This document shows, one piece after another, positions 1 through 9,158 of a stretch of 64,000 nt of DNA. How positions within the stretch are numbered: the first letter of the stretch is position 1; every line of letters begins with the position of its first letter. A program made the translations under genes and the position numbers. This DNA comes from Telluria sp042683405 (GTDB taxonomy: Bacteria > Pseudomonadota > Gammaproteobacteria > Burkholderiales > Burkholderiaceae_D): assembly GCF_042683405.1 (NCBI RefSeq), contig NZ_JBHUJS010000003.1, positions 248,001-312,000 on the forward strand, in the 5' to 3' direction. Below the pieces are notes generated by a model, which was given only the letters and a program-made list of their open reading frames with translations, was not told the DNA's origin and made no database searches.

Positions 1-1303
<1,303 letters not shown>

Positions 1304-1311
1304 TGCAGTCC

Positions 1312-1340
1312 GGGGATTGTCCCTTCCAGGGATAGTCCCC
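1312..1340. repeat. GGGGAC-type paired palindrome, copy 1
   Basis: A 29-base inverted repeat starts GGGGATTGTCCC and ends GGGATAGTCCCC. It follows the groEL stop and is the first of about eight copies of the same dispersed motif in this window (see 9589, 15828, 17797, 26323, 28687, 28757, 56906). Confidence 0.75.
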
Positions 1341-1350
1341 AGCGCTTGGC

Positions 1351-1378
1351 AAAAAGGGCAGCTACGGCTGCCCTTTTT
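1351..1378 (+). terminator. groEL intrinsic terminator
   Basis: A perfect 12-bp stem (AAAAAGGGCAGC, 1351-1362, pairing with 1367-1378) closes a TACG tetraloop and ends in a T run. The A-rich upstream arm means it can also terminate leftward transcription. Confidence 0.93.
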
Positions 1379-1429
1379 CATTTGGCAGCCGGATCAACGT
1401 AGCGTGATCTTGCCAGATCGCATATAATT

Positions 1430-1448
1430 CATATACGAAACGTATATG
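1430..1448. promoter_or_regulatory. Operator-like palindrome at the parD-like/map promoter
   Basis: CATATACG (1430-1437) and CGTATATG (1441-1448) form a perfect 8-bp inverted repeat with a 3-base spacer. It lies just after an AT-rich CATATAAT (1421-1428) that could serve as a -10. Its right arm contains the upstream in-frame ATG at 1446, which suggests that ATG belongs to the operator and not to the coding start. The position fits autoregulation by the ribbon-helix-helix-like product of the next gene (inference). Confidence 0.6.
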
Positions 1449-1457
1449 GAGCATAGT

Positions 1458-1670
1458 GTGGGAATTGTAAACATCGACGATGAGCTGCACGACCAGCTCC
1501 GCAAAGCCAGCGCGGTCTCCTGCCGCTCGATCAACGCGCAAGCCGCCTTCTGGATCAAGGTCGGCATGATGTGCGAAATGAATCCCACCCTAAGCTTCAA
1601 CGAGATCGTTGCAGCGGAATTGCGCACGGCCGGCGTCACCACGCATGCGCTGAGGATCGCGACGACATGA
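1458..1670 (+). CDS. ParD-like antitoxin-family protein
   Basis: A 70-residue protein resembling the ParD-like antitoxin family (DUF3423 type), expected to be a small DNA-binding ribbon-helix-helix-like protein. I chose the GTG at 1458 because GGAG (1448-1451) sits 6 bases upstream and the product then begins MGIVNIDDELH, the usual start of this family as I recall it; an in-frame ATG at 1446 lies inside the palindrome. The middle reads SCRSINAQAAFWIKVGM, followed by NPTLSFNEIVAAEL. The stop overlaps the start of the methionine aminopeptidase gene in an ATGA junction, so the two are translationally coupled. No ParE-like toxin gene is adjacent. Family membership is fairly sure; function as an antitoxin is not shown. 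Confidence 0.8.
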   Translation: MGIVNIDDELHDQLRKASAVSCRSINAQAAFWIKVGMMCEMNPTLSFNEIVAAELRTAGVTTHALRIATT

Positions 1671-2434
1671 TCAAGCGCCCTGAAGAAATCGCACTGATGG
1701 CCGCAGCGGGCAAGTTATTGGCCAGCGTGTTTGCCCACCTGGATCAGCTGGACCTGGCCGGCATGACCACCATGCAGGTCAATGACCTGGTCGACCGATT
1801 CATCGTGGACGAGCTGCATTCGCGCCCAGCCAGCAAAGGGCAGTACGGCTACGCTTACGCGCTGAACGCATCGCGCAACAACGTGGTCTGCCACGGCGTC
1901 CCCTCCCCCGAGGATGTCTTGCAGAGCGGGGATATCGTGAACTTCGATATCACGCTGGAGAAGGACGGCTACATCGCGGACTCCAGCAAGACCTACCTCG
2001 TGGGCGACGTCTCGACGCTGGCCAGACGCCTGGTGCAGGTGACGTATGAAGCGATGTGGAAGGGGATCAAGGCGGTCCGCCCAGGGGCACGGCTCGGCGA
2101 TGTCGGCCACGCGATCGAGCAGCACGCGAACCGGCACGGCTATACGGTGGTCAGGGATTACTGCGGGCACGGCATCGGGCGCGAAATGCACGAGCTGCCG
2201 CAGGTGCTCCATTGGGGGAAGCCGCGCACCGGCTTGGTGCTACGCGAAGGGATGGTGTTCACCATCGAACCCATGATCAACCAGGGCGACGACGAAGTCG
2301 ATACGCTGGACGATGGCTGGACGGTCGTCACGTGCGACGGAAAACTGTCCGCGCAGTTCGAGCACACCGTCGCGGTTACTGCGAACGGCGTGCGTGTGCT
2401 GACCCTACGGCCCGGCGAAAAACCGCTGAACTGA
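1667..2434 (+). CDS. map: Type I methionine aminopeptidase (likely second copy)
   Basis: The enzyme removes the initiator methionine from nascent proteins in the cytosol and needs two divalent metals. The 255-residue product has the full active site at E. coli numbering minus three: H76 (VCHG), D94 (NFDIT), D105 (ADSSK), H168 (CGHGIG), H175 (MHELP), E201 (FTIEP) and E232 (QFEHT). The ATG at 1667 overlaps the ParD-like stop. The housekeeping map normally lies next to rpsB/tsf, so a copy tied to a ParD-like gene looks like an accessory paralogue (inference). A convergent hairpin at 2441-2469 separates it from the reductase gene. No zinc-finger extension is present. Confidence 0.96.
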   Translation: MIKRPEEIALMAAAGKLLASVFAHLDQLDLAGMTTMQVNDLVDRFIVDELHSRPASKGQYGYAYALNASRNNVVCHGVPSPEDVLQSGDIVNFDITLEKDGYIADSSKTYLVGDVSTLARRLVQVTYEAMWKGIKAVRPGARLGDVGHAIEQHANRHGYTVVRDYCGHGIGREMHELPQVLHWGKPRTGLVLREGMVFTIEPMINQGDDEVDTLDDGWTVVTCDGKLSAQFEHTVAVTANGVRVLTLRPGEKPLN

Positions 2435-2440
2435 CGTGCA

Positions 2441-2469
2441 GGGGAGTGCCCGCATCGGGAACACTCCCC
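2441..2469. terminator. Bidirectional hairpin between convergent genes
   Basis: GGGGAGTG (2441-2448) pairs with CACTCCCC (2462-2469), with an inner CCCG/CGGG pair. It sits between the stops of map and the reductase gene. There is no T run, so the termination role is probable but not proven. Confidence 0.6.
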
Positions 2470-2475
2470 GCGCGT

Positions 2476-3573
2476 TCAAGCGGCTTTGGCCTGCAGGGTT
2501 GGATAGTCGATGTAGCCGGCAGGACCCGGCGTATAGAAGGTCTTCGGGTTCGGAGCATTCAGCTCCGCATCCATCGCGAGGCGGTCGACCAGGTCAGGGT
2601 TCGCGATGAACGGACGGCCGAACGCCACCGCATCCGCCCTGCCCGATTCCACCGTGTCGAGCGCCATCTCGCGCGTGTAGCCATTGTTGGCGATGTAGGC
2701 GCCGCGGAACGCCTTGCGCGCCCACGCGAAATCGAAGCCCGGCACATCGCGCGCGCCACCGGTCGCGCCTTCGACAAAGTGGATGAAGGCGATGCCGCGC
2801 TTGTCGAGTTGCTCGACCAGGTGGCCGAACACGGCTTGCGGATCGCTGTCGCTGATCGCGTTCGATGGCGTCACCGGCGACAGGCGAATGCCAACGCGGC
2901 CCGCGCCGATCTCCGCTGCCACCGCATCGACCACTTCCAGCGCGAAGCGCACGCGGTTCTCCACCGGGCCGCCGTATTCGTCGGTGCGCTTGTTCGCGCC
3001 GTCGCGCAGGAACTGGTCCACCAGATAGCCGTTCGCACCGTGGATCTCCACGCCGTCGAAGCCCGCGCGGATCGCGTTCGCTGCGCCACGGCGGTACTGG
3101 TCCACCACTTCCCTGATCTCGTCCACCGTCAGTTCATGCGGCACCGGCAGGTCCACCTTGCCCTCGTGGGTGTATGCGAAAGTCGCCGCAGCCACTGCGG
3201 AAGGAGCGACCGGCTGCGCGCCGCCGGTGAGCAGCGGGTGGCTCACGCGTCCCACGTGCCAGATCTGCGCGATGATCTTGCCGCCCTCTTCGTGCACCGC
3301 TTGCGTGATCTTCTTCCAGCCTTCCACCTGTTCGTCCGAATAGATGCCGGGCGTCGCCATGTAGCCTTTGCCGACCGGCGAAACCTGCGTGCCTTCGCTG
3401 ATGATCAGGCCCGCGCCGCTGCGCTGGCGGTAGTACTCGATGTTCATCTCGCTGCCGGGGATGTCGCCTGCCGCTTCGTCGGCGCGGCTGCGCGTGAGCG
3501 GCGCCATGAAGATGCGGTTGGAGACTTCGATATCGCCGATGCGGCCAGGCTGGAAGAGTGCGGGTGCTGTCAT
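2476..3573 (-). CDS. nemA: Old yellow enzyme family alkene reductase (NemA-like)
   Basis: An FMN-dependent, NADPH-using flavoprotein that reduces activated C=C bonds or nitro groups of electrophiles such as N-ethylmaleimide and enones. The 365-residue TIM barrel shows APLTRSRA near the N-terminus, EGTQVSPVGKGY, IAQIWHVGR, VAPSA, the substrate-binding pair in EIHGANGYLVDQFLRD, the KRTDEYGG motif and the late FMN-phosphate region AFGRPFIANPDLV. AGGAC precedes the ATG at a normal distance. A promoter and overlapping palindromes at 3633-3673 suggest control by a repressor, as for NemR or similar regulators, but no regulator of that kind adjoins it. The physiological substrate cannot be read from sequence. 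Confidence 0.93.
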   Translation of the reverse strand: MTAPALFQPGRIGDIEVSNRIFMAPLTRSRADEAAGDIPGSEMNIEYYRQRSGAGLIISEGTQVSPVGKGYMATPGIYSDEQVEGWKKITQAVHEEGGKIIAQIWHVGRVSHPLLTGGAQPVAPSAVAAATFAYTHEGKVDLPVPHELTVDEIREVVDQYRRGAANAIRAGFDGVEIHGANGYLVDQFLRDGANKRTDEYGGPVENRVRFALEVVDAVAAEIGAGRVGIRLSPVTPSNAISDSDPQAVFGHLVEQLDKRGIAFIHFVEGATGGARDVPGFDFAWARKAFRGAYIANNGYTREMALDTVESGRADAVAFGRPFIANPDLVDRLAMDAELNAPNPKTFYTPGPAGYIDYPTLQAKAA

Positions 3574-3632
3574 ATGCTGTCCTAATAGTGCCGGGTTTGA
3601 AGAAAGCGGCCACCATGCAGACCGCCAAAGAA

Positions 3633-3673
3633 CTAGGTTCCTAGCTATATAGGAGCGATGGCGAACTTATCAA
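3633..3673 (-). promoter_or_regulatory. nemA-like promoter with overlapping palindromic operator
   Basis: On the minus strand TTGATA (3673-3668) and TATATA (3651-3646) are 16 bases apart, a good sigma-70 promoter. CTAGG-TT-CCTAG (3633-3644) lies immediately downstream of the -10, at the expected start of transcription. CCTAG also belongs to a second partial palindrome with TATAGG. This geometry fits a repressor operator. Confidence 0.65.
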
Positions 3674-3745
3674 TACCCTCTTTCGTTTTTTTTTGCGCCA
3701 CCGCCTGCAACGCCGTGGGTCCGCCGACCCCGCCCCAGAAACTGC

Positions 3746-3795
3746 TTGACCTGATTATTGCGCAAGTGCTACTGTACTACGCGTAATAGTACAGT
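3746..3795 (+). promoter_or_regulatory. Promoter and YtrA-type operator of the gntR-ABC operon
   Basis: ACTGTACTA (3771-3779) and TAGTACAGT (3787-3795) form a perfect 9-bp inverted repeat with a 7-base spacer. TTGACC at 3746-3751 could be the -35, with a weak -10 overlapping the left arm. The site lies 29 bases before the ATG of the GntR regulator. This is the arrangement expected for an autorepressor that also controls the downstream ABC genes. Confidence 0.7.
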
Positions 3796-3823
3796 GAGAC
3801 AGAAAGCAGTACAGTCACCAACG

Positions 3824-4231
3824 ATGAGCACACGCACCCCCTTGATGCTGGAAATCGCCACCGGCGACCCGCGCCCGATCAACCGCCAGATCGTGGACGG
3901 CGTGCGCCGCCACATCGCCAGCGGCGAGCTCGCGGTCGGCGCGGCCCTGCCCAGCGTGCGCGGCCTCGCGCTGCAGCTGTCGATCAACCCGAACACGGTC
4001 GCCAAGGCGTATTCCGAGCTGACCGCCGAAGGCTGGCTCGAATCGCGCCCCGGCCTGGGCGTGTTCGTCGCGCCGCCGCGCCAGCGCCTGTCCGACGAAG
4101 AGCGCGAACGCCGCCTGGACGACGCGATCCAGCGCTTCGTCAGCGACGTGATCGGCCTCGACTACCCCGCTGCGGCCATCGCCGCGCGGCTTGAGAAAGA
4201 ACTCGAACAATTACGGAGGACCCAGGCATGA
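3824..4231 (+). CDS. GntR-family regulator, YtrA subfamily
   Basis: A 135-residue repressor with an N-terminal winged helix-turn-helix (about residues 10-75: RPINRQIVDGVRRHIASGEL, ALPSVRGLALQLSINPNTVAKAY, then the wing RPGLGVFV) and only a short helical tail. That is the YtrA layout, lacking the large ligand domain of FadR/HutC types. I chose the ATG at 3824, giving MSTRTPLM, because the longer frame from 3758 runs through the palindromic operator. Its stop overlaps the ATG of the ABC ATPase gene (ATGA). YtrA-type regulators commonly repress a linked ABC exporter and respond to cell-envelope-active compounds; the inducer here is unknown. Confidence 0.92.
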   Translation: MSTRTPLMLEIATGDPRPINRQIVDGVRRHIASGELAVGAALPSVRGLALQLSINPNTVAKAYSELTAEGWLESRPGLGVFVAPPRQRLSDEERERRLDDAIQRFVSDVIGLDYPAAAIAARLEKELEQLRRTQA

Positions 4232-5136
4232 CAGACCATGCGATCGACACGGACGACCTGTCCCTGCACTACGGCCGCAAGAGCGCGCTGAACCACCTGA
4301 CACTGCGCCTGGCGCGCGGCGGCATCCACGCAGTGGTCGGCGCCAACGGCGCCGGCAAGTCCTCGCTGTTCCGCGTGCTGCTCGGCTTCGAGACGCAAAG
4401 CGCTGGTACCGCGCGCGTGCTGGGCTGCGACAGCCGCGCCCTCACTCCGGCCATGCGCGCCCGCATCGGCTTCGTCAACGAGGAACACACGCTGCCCGTA
4501 TGGCTGCGCGTGGACGAAGTGGCGGCCATGCAGCGCCGCCAGTACGAGCGCTGGAACGAGGACCGCTACGTGTCGGTGGTCCAGAACTTCAACGTGCTGC
4601 CGGACCAGAAGATCGCAGAACTCTCGCGCGGCGAACGCGCAGGCGTCAACCTGGCGATGGCGCTGGCGCAAAGCCCCGAGCTGCTGATCCTCGACGAGCC
4701 CACCCTCGGCCTGGACGTGGTGGCCAAGCGCGCCTTCCTGGAAGCGCTGTCGCAGACCAGCTTCGACGACGGCTCCACCGTGGTGTACTGCTCGCATCAC
4801 ATGGAAGAAGTCGAGCGCCTCGCCGACAACCTGGTGATCCTGGAGCGCGGCACGCTGCGCCACATGTCCTCGCCGTTCGAGTTCTGCGAACGCGTGACGA
4901 TGTGGGTGGCCGAATTCCCGTTCAGGGACCCGGACCTGAAGCAGCTGCCCGGCGTGCTGGAAAGCCGCCGCATCGAAGGCCTGACGCACCTGATGGTGTT
5001 CGACCAGGACGCCAGCTTCGGCGAACGGCTCAAGCAGCTCGGCGCACGCTCCGCCCAATCGATGCCGGTCGGCCTCGACCGCGCCGTCAACGGCTTCCTC
5101 GCCCGCGGACACATTTCCACCGCGCGCGCAGCCTGA
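4228..5136 (+). CDS. ABC transporter ATP-binding protein (exporter type)
   Basis: A 302-residue ABC ATPase that would drive the membrane protein encoded next. It has Walker A GANGAGKS (about residues 38-45), a degenerate signature LSRGER in place of LSGGQ, Walker B LLILDEP followed by TLGLDV, and the switch histidine in CSHHMEEVERLADN. The C-terminal 90 residues are poorly conserved and of the kind seen in YtrB/CcmA-type exporter subunits. The start codon overlaps the GntR stop and the permease follows 11 bases after the stop, so the three genes form one operon. Substrate is unknown; export of a peptide or antibiotic-like compound is the usual inference for this arrangement. Confidence 0.92.
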   Translation: MTDHAIDTDDLSLHYGRKSALNHLTLRLARGGIHAVVGANGAGKSSLFRVLLGFETQSAGTARVLGCDSRALTPAMRARIGFVNEEHTLPVWLRVDEVAAMQRRQYERWNEDRYVSVVQNFNVLPDQKIAELSRGERAGVNLAMALAQSPELLILDEPTLGLDVVAKRAFLEALSQTSFDDGSTVVYCSHHMEEVERLADNLVILERGTLRHMSSPFEFCERVTMWVAEFPFRDPDLKQLPGVLESRRIEGLTHLMVFDQDASFGERLKQLGARSAQSMPVGLDRAVNGFLARGHISTARAA

Positions 5137-5147
5137 AAGGAATCAAG

Positions 5148-6977
5148 ATGAAAGAACTGTTCTTCAGCGAGCTGCGGCGCTTCCGCACCATCGGCCTGAT
5201 CGCCGCGCTTGTGCACCTGATGGCGATCGTATTCCTCAACCAGCTACTCGACTTGCCGCAGCAGGGCCGCAACGTCCATGTGGTCGTTGCCGTGTTCTAC
5301 ATGCTGTCCGCGCTCGGCTTTTCGATGTACCAGTTCGGTTCCTACCGCACGCCCGGCCGCTGGACCTGGCTCATGCACCGCCCGCTTGCGCCGCGCCGGA
5401 TTTTCGCTGCGATCGTTGGCGCCTCGTTCGCGCTGGTGCTCCTCATCGTCGCGGTTCCGCTCCTGCTGGTGCTCGGCGCGACCGACCTGATGGGCGAGCG
5501 CGTCGTGGACGTGCGCCACTACCTCGCGGTAGCGCACATTGCCCTGCTCTGCCTGGCCAGCGGACTGGCCGGGGGCTACGTCATCCTGAACCACCGCCGC
5601 AGCGCCGCGGTAATCCTGGTGCTGCCGATCCTGGCGTTCTTCCGCCTCGGCTCGGCCGTCGACATGCTGGCGCCGGCGCTGCTGTGCGTCGCGCTGCTGG
5701 CCTACATCCTGTCCGGCGTGTTCAAGCCGAACCATCACGCGCCGCCGGAATCCGCGCCGCACATCGCCGCGGCGGCCCTGCCCCTGTTGGCCGGCTTCTA
5801 CATCGTCGCGCTGTGGGGCGGCTCGACCGTGTACCAGTGGGGCCAGATGCTGGCGGGCGTCCATCCGCTCGGCGCCAACAGTGCGCCGGCAGGCGGCTAC
5901 GCCGAAGCGAGCCGCATGACCGCGCCCGAGCGCCTGCGCGCCGGCCTCGCCGCAGCCAACACCGCCGAATCGCGCGCGCTGTCCGCACAGGTCGGAATGG
6001 CGACCGCCTATGCGCCGGATGTGGACCAATACCCGGTGCGCCACCAGGCCAGCAACGCCGGCCCGATGCTGTGGCCGGACGCATCGAGCCGGATCATCTG
6101 GTCCTTCTCGCATGACGACATGCGCTACAGCGGACGCGACATGCTGACCCGCCGGCCGGCCGGACATTTCGGCGCGGGCGGCAGGAACTCGGCCGAGCGC
6201 TTCACCGAAGTGCCGGCGGACGCCCACGGCTACCTGCTGACGCCGCACACGCTCTACCGCGTGACCGGCGGCGCCAACCCGCTGGAAAGGACGTTCGGGA
6301 CGCGCGGCGCGGAACAGATCGTGATGGCGCCGGACGACGTGCAGAATGCCCGCGCGGCAGTGCCGCCGCGCTACCGCTACGTGCTCACCAATGCACGCCT
6401 GGTCGCGCTGGACAAGCAGACCAATGCCGAGCAGTTCTCCATCATCCTGCCGGACGCCTACTCCAACCTTGGCGCCGTGGACGTGGCCGAACTTGCGGAC
6501 GGCAGCCTGGTATCGATCCTGTTCGGGAGAAAAATGAACAAGGGCAGCGGCGAGGCCAACCAGCATGTGATGTTCGTGCCGATGGCGGGCGCGGTCCGCG
6601 AGGTGGCGCGCCGCCCTTTGCAGCACGACTTCGGCGTGCTGTTCGAGCATAAGGATTTCTGGCTGTCGCCCGTCCTGGGCGCAGTGATCGACGCGCCGGA
6701 CGCGCTGATCGCCGACGGCACGATTCCCGACGTGGTCGCGTCGCCGCCTGAACGCAGCGCCACGGTATGGACGGCGGCACTGGCGGCCGCGCTGCTCTCG
6801 GCCCTTGCCAGCGCCGCATGGCTGGCGCGCACCGACGCGCCGCCCCGGCGCAAGCTTGGGTGGATCGCCGCCGCGCTGCTGCTTGGCCTGCCCGCGCTGC
6901 TGACGCTGATGGCGCTGCAACCGCGCACCCGCCGCGTCGCGCCCGCAGCCTGGCCCGCCCCCGCCCCCGCCACTTAA
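5148..6977 (+). CDS. ABC exporter membrane subunit with large central soluble domain
   Basis: A 609-residue membrane protein starting MKELFFSELRRFRT behind AAAGGAATCAAG. About seven hydrophobic segments lie in residues 13-225. A soluble stretch of roughly 300 residues follows (about 230-535), then two more hydrophobic segments near the C-terminus. Simple YtrC/CcmB-like permeases are 200-300 residues, so the soluble insert is the odd part. It contains beta-rich stretches such as YRYVLTNARLVALDKQTNAEQF and PDAYSNLGAVDVAELADGSLVS, reminiscent of beta-propeller repeats, but I cannot name the fold. Its operon position makes it the partner of the ATPase; the role of the soluble domain is unknown. 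Confidence 0.82.
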   Translation: MKELFFSELRRFRTIGLIAALVHLMAIVFLNQLLDLPQQGRNVHVVVAVFYMLSALGFSMYQFGSYRTPGRWTWLMHRPLAPRRIFAAIVGASFALVLLIVAVPLLLVLGATDLMGERVVDVRHYLAVAHIALLCLASGLAGGYVILNHRRSAAVILVLPILAFFRLGSAVDMLAPALLCVALLAYILSGVFKPNHHAPPESAPHIAAAALPLLAGFYIVALWGGSTVYQWGQMLAGVHPLGANSAPAGGYAEASRMTAPERLRAGLAAANTAESRALSAQVGMATAYAPDVDQYPVRHQASNAGPMLWPDASSRIIWSFSHDDMRYSGRDMLTRRPAGHFGAGGRNSAERFTEVPADAHGYLLTPHTLYRVTGGANPLERTFGTRGAEQIVMAPDDVQNARAAVPPRYRYVLTNARLVALDKQTNAEQFSIILPDAYSNLGAVDVAELADGSLVSILFGRKMNKGSGEANQHVMFVPMAGAVREVARRPLQHDFGVLFEHKDFWLSPVLGAVIDAPDALIADGTIPDVVASPPERSATVWTAALAAALLSALASAAWLARTDAPPRRKLGWIAAALLLGLPALLTLMALQPRTRRVAPAAWPAPAPAT

Positions 6978-6990
6978 GCATCCCGCAACC

Positions 6991-7032
6991 CGTCGTCCCA
7001 GCGCCAAAGGGGCACTTGGCTGGGACCCATAC
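6991..7032. repeat. GTCCCAGC/GCTGGGAC dispersed hairpin, copy 1
   Basis: CGTCGTCCCAGCG and GGCTGGGACCCATACG flank a 13-base interior. The copy at 53221-53250, in opposite orientation, has the same arms with a two-base interior. It lies between the permease and S9 peptidase genes and resembles REP-like elements common in proteobacterial intergenic regions. Confidence 0.65.
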
Positions 7033-7096
7033 GCCTACGCCGCGCGCGTACTGGCAACGCACGTCCGTACAAAAGCAGCTCCAAAGGAGAACACCC

Positions 7097-9091
7097 ATGC
7101 GTACCACGATCATCCTAACCCTGCTCGCCTGTGCCCTCGTCCCGGCCGGCGCGCTGGCCGAACCGGCGCTGGCGCGACAGGCAGCCGCCAACGCCGCCCT
7201 TCCCGCCGCGACCATGCTGAGTCCCGCGGACCTTAGCGCCAGGGCCCGCCTGCGCCACGTGCGCATCGCCCCGCAAGGACACCTGACCGCATTCGTGGAA
7301 CAGGACGGCGCCACGCTCAACATCAAGCTGCTCGACCACGCCACCGGCCAGCGCCGCCAGCTGCTCGCGCTGCAAGGCGCCGTGGCGGAGGTCAACTGGG
7401 CGCGCGACGGCGAGGTACTGTTCGTCGATACCGGCGCATCGCTCACCTCGGTTTCGCTCAAGGATGGCGCGACGGTGGAGGCGGCGAAGTTCGAGCGCAA
7501 GCTGCGCCAGGGTTTCGTGGCCATCGACCAGAGCCGCCCGCACCACGCGCTGGTGGAAGAGAACGACAGCGACAGCAAGGACTACCGCGTAGTGCGTGTC
7601 GGGCCGGGCGGCGCGCGCGAAGTGCTGTACCAGGGCCGCAAGATCGACCAGTTGGTGGTGGGCGCCGACGCGAAGGCGAGCTTCATCCGCTTCACCGACG
7701 ACAAGGGCGCGCGCGTGATCTCGCAGCGCCGCGCCGGCGAATGGGCCGAAGTCGCGCGCTGCTCGCCAAAGCAGGAGGACTGCGCCATCGCGGGCGCATT
7801 GGCGGACGGCAAGCTGCTGCGCATGCTGGATGGCGACGACCGCCTCACGCTGATCGAAGTCGATACCGCCACCGGCAAGCGCCGCACGCTCGTCGACGAG
7901 ACCGGGAATATCGGCGACATCCGCAGCGTGGTCGAGATGCCCTCCACGCGCGAGCCGGTGCTGGCCGTGTACGCTGCCCCGACGCGCCACATAAAGGGCC
8001 TGACCGCGCAGGGCGTGCGCGCCGCCGCCGATATCGCGGCGCGCTTCACCGAGAACAACGTCACCGTACAGCCTTCGCTCGGCAAGACCTGGCTGGTCGA
8101 GGAAAGCGGGCCACGCCAGCCGCACGCGCGCTACTGGCTGTACGACACCGCCAGGCGCGGGTTCACCGAAATCCTGGCCGAGGAACGCGCCGCCGGCAAA
8201 CCGCTGGCGCCCGAACGGCTGGCGCGCACCTTCCCGCTGTCCTACCGCGCCTCCGATGGCGCCACCGTGTACGGCTACGTCACCATCCCCGCCGGCAAGC
8301 CTGCGTCCTCGCTGCCGCTGCTGACGATGGTGCATGGCGGACCGTGGGGCCGCTTCGACTACGGCTTCCACACGCTCACGCAGACCATCGCCAACCGCGG
8401 CGTCGCCGTGTTCCAGCCGAACTTCCGTTCCTCGACAGGACACGGCGAGCGCTACATGAGCGCGCCGAAGTCAGATTTCGGCAACGGCCGCGTGCAGGCC
8501 GACATCATCGAAGGCGTGCAATACCTGCTCGCCAACGGGATCGGAGACAGCCGCCGCCTCGGCATCATGGGCGACTCGTTCGGCGGCTATTCGACCCTGC
8601 TCGCGCTGACCCACAACCCGGACATGTTCCAGTTCGGGATGGCGCTGTCGCCGCCGCCGGAGTTCTCGTCCGTCCTCAGGACGGTGGCAGGCATGATGCC
8701 GAAAGAAGCGCAGCGCCTCGTCAACGTGGGCCTCGACCTCAACGACGAACGCGCGATGGCCGCCATCGCCGCATCGTCGCCCGCCGCCAATCCGGCCCGC
8801 CTGGCCCGTCCCCTGCTGATCATCGCCGGCGGCAAGGACCCGTTGGTGCCGGTCGCGGACGTGAACGCCTACGTCGCCAGGCTGCAGGCCGAAGGTAAGG
8901 CGGTCAGCTACCTGCTCGACCCGGACGAAGGCCACATCCCGCGCAAGCCGGTGGTGCGCCAGGCCTACGCCTACCTGCTGGAGTCGCTGCTGCACCGCTA
9001 CCTCGGCGCCGACGCGCCGGCCGCGCCATCGGCGGAACTGGCGGCCTACCTGGCCAGCAGCGCCATGCGGCACAACGGCGCGCTGCGCTGA
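7097..9091 (+). CDS. Secreted S9 family prolyl-oligopeptidase-like serine peptidase
   Basis: A 664-residue peptidase with an N-terminal signal peptide (MRTTIILTLLACALVPAGALA), so it acts in the periplasm or outside the cell. Residues from about 45 to 380 form the degenerate beta-propeller typical of S9 enzymes. The C-terminal alpha/beta-hydrolase domain has MVHGGPWGRFDYGF, the nucleophile in GDSFGGY (Ser494), the Asp in GGKDPLVP and the His in DEGHIPRK. AAAGGAG stands 8 bases before the ATG. It follows the ABC exporter operon by 119 bases with a repeat hairpin between, so co-transcription is uncertain. It could be a dipeptidyl- or acylaminoacyl-peptidase; substrate preference cannot be read. 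Confidence 0.92.
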   Translation: MRTTIILTLLACALVPAGALAEPALARQAAANAALPAATMLSPADLSARARLRHVRIAPQGHLTAFVEQDGATLNIKLLDHATGQRRQLLALQGAVAEVNWARDGEVLFVDTGASLTSVSLKDGATVEAAKFERKLRQGFVAIDQSRPHHALVEENDSDSKDYRVVRVGPGGAREVLYQGRKIDQLVVGADAKASFIRFTDDKGARVISQRRAGEWAEVARCSPKQEDCAIAGALADGKLLRMLDGDDRLTLIEVDTATGKRRTLVDETGNIGDIRSVVEMPSTREPVLAVYAAPTRHIKGLTAQGVRAAADIAARFTENNVTVQPSLGKTWLVEESGPRQPHARYWLYDTARRGFTEILAEERAAGKPLAPERLARTFPLSYRASDGATVYGYVTIPAGKPASSLPLLTMVHGGPWGRFDYGFHTLTQTIANRGVAVFQPNFRSSTGHGERYMSAPKSDFGNGRVQADIIEGVQYLLANGIGDSRRLGIMGDSFGGYSTLLALTHNPDMFQFGMALSPPPEFSSVLRTVAGMMPKEAQRLVNVGLDLNDERAMAAIAASSPAANPARLARPLLIIAGGKDPLVPVADVNAYVARLQAEGKAVSYLLDPDEGHIPRKPVVRQAYAYLLESLLHRYLGADAPAAPSAELAAYLASSAMRHNGALR

Positions 9092-9158
9092 GGCTGTGTT
9101 GCCCGGCACCGGTCTTTGGTTTAGTATGATCCGACCAACATTCAAGGGATGGGCCGGC

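Noticed and set aside
1458..2434. Classical ParDE toxin-antitoxin locus
   Set aside because: No ParE/RelE-like toxin is encoded on either side; the coupled gene is a complete methionine aminopeptidase.
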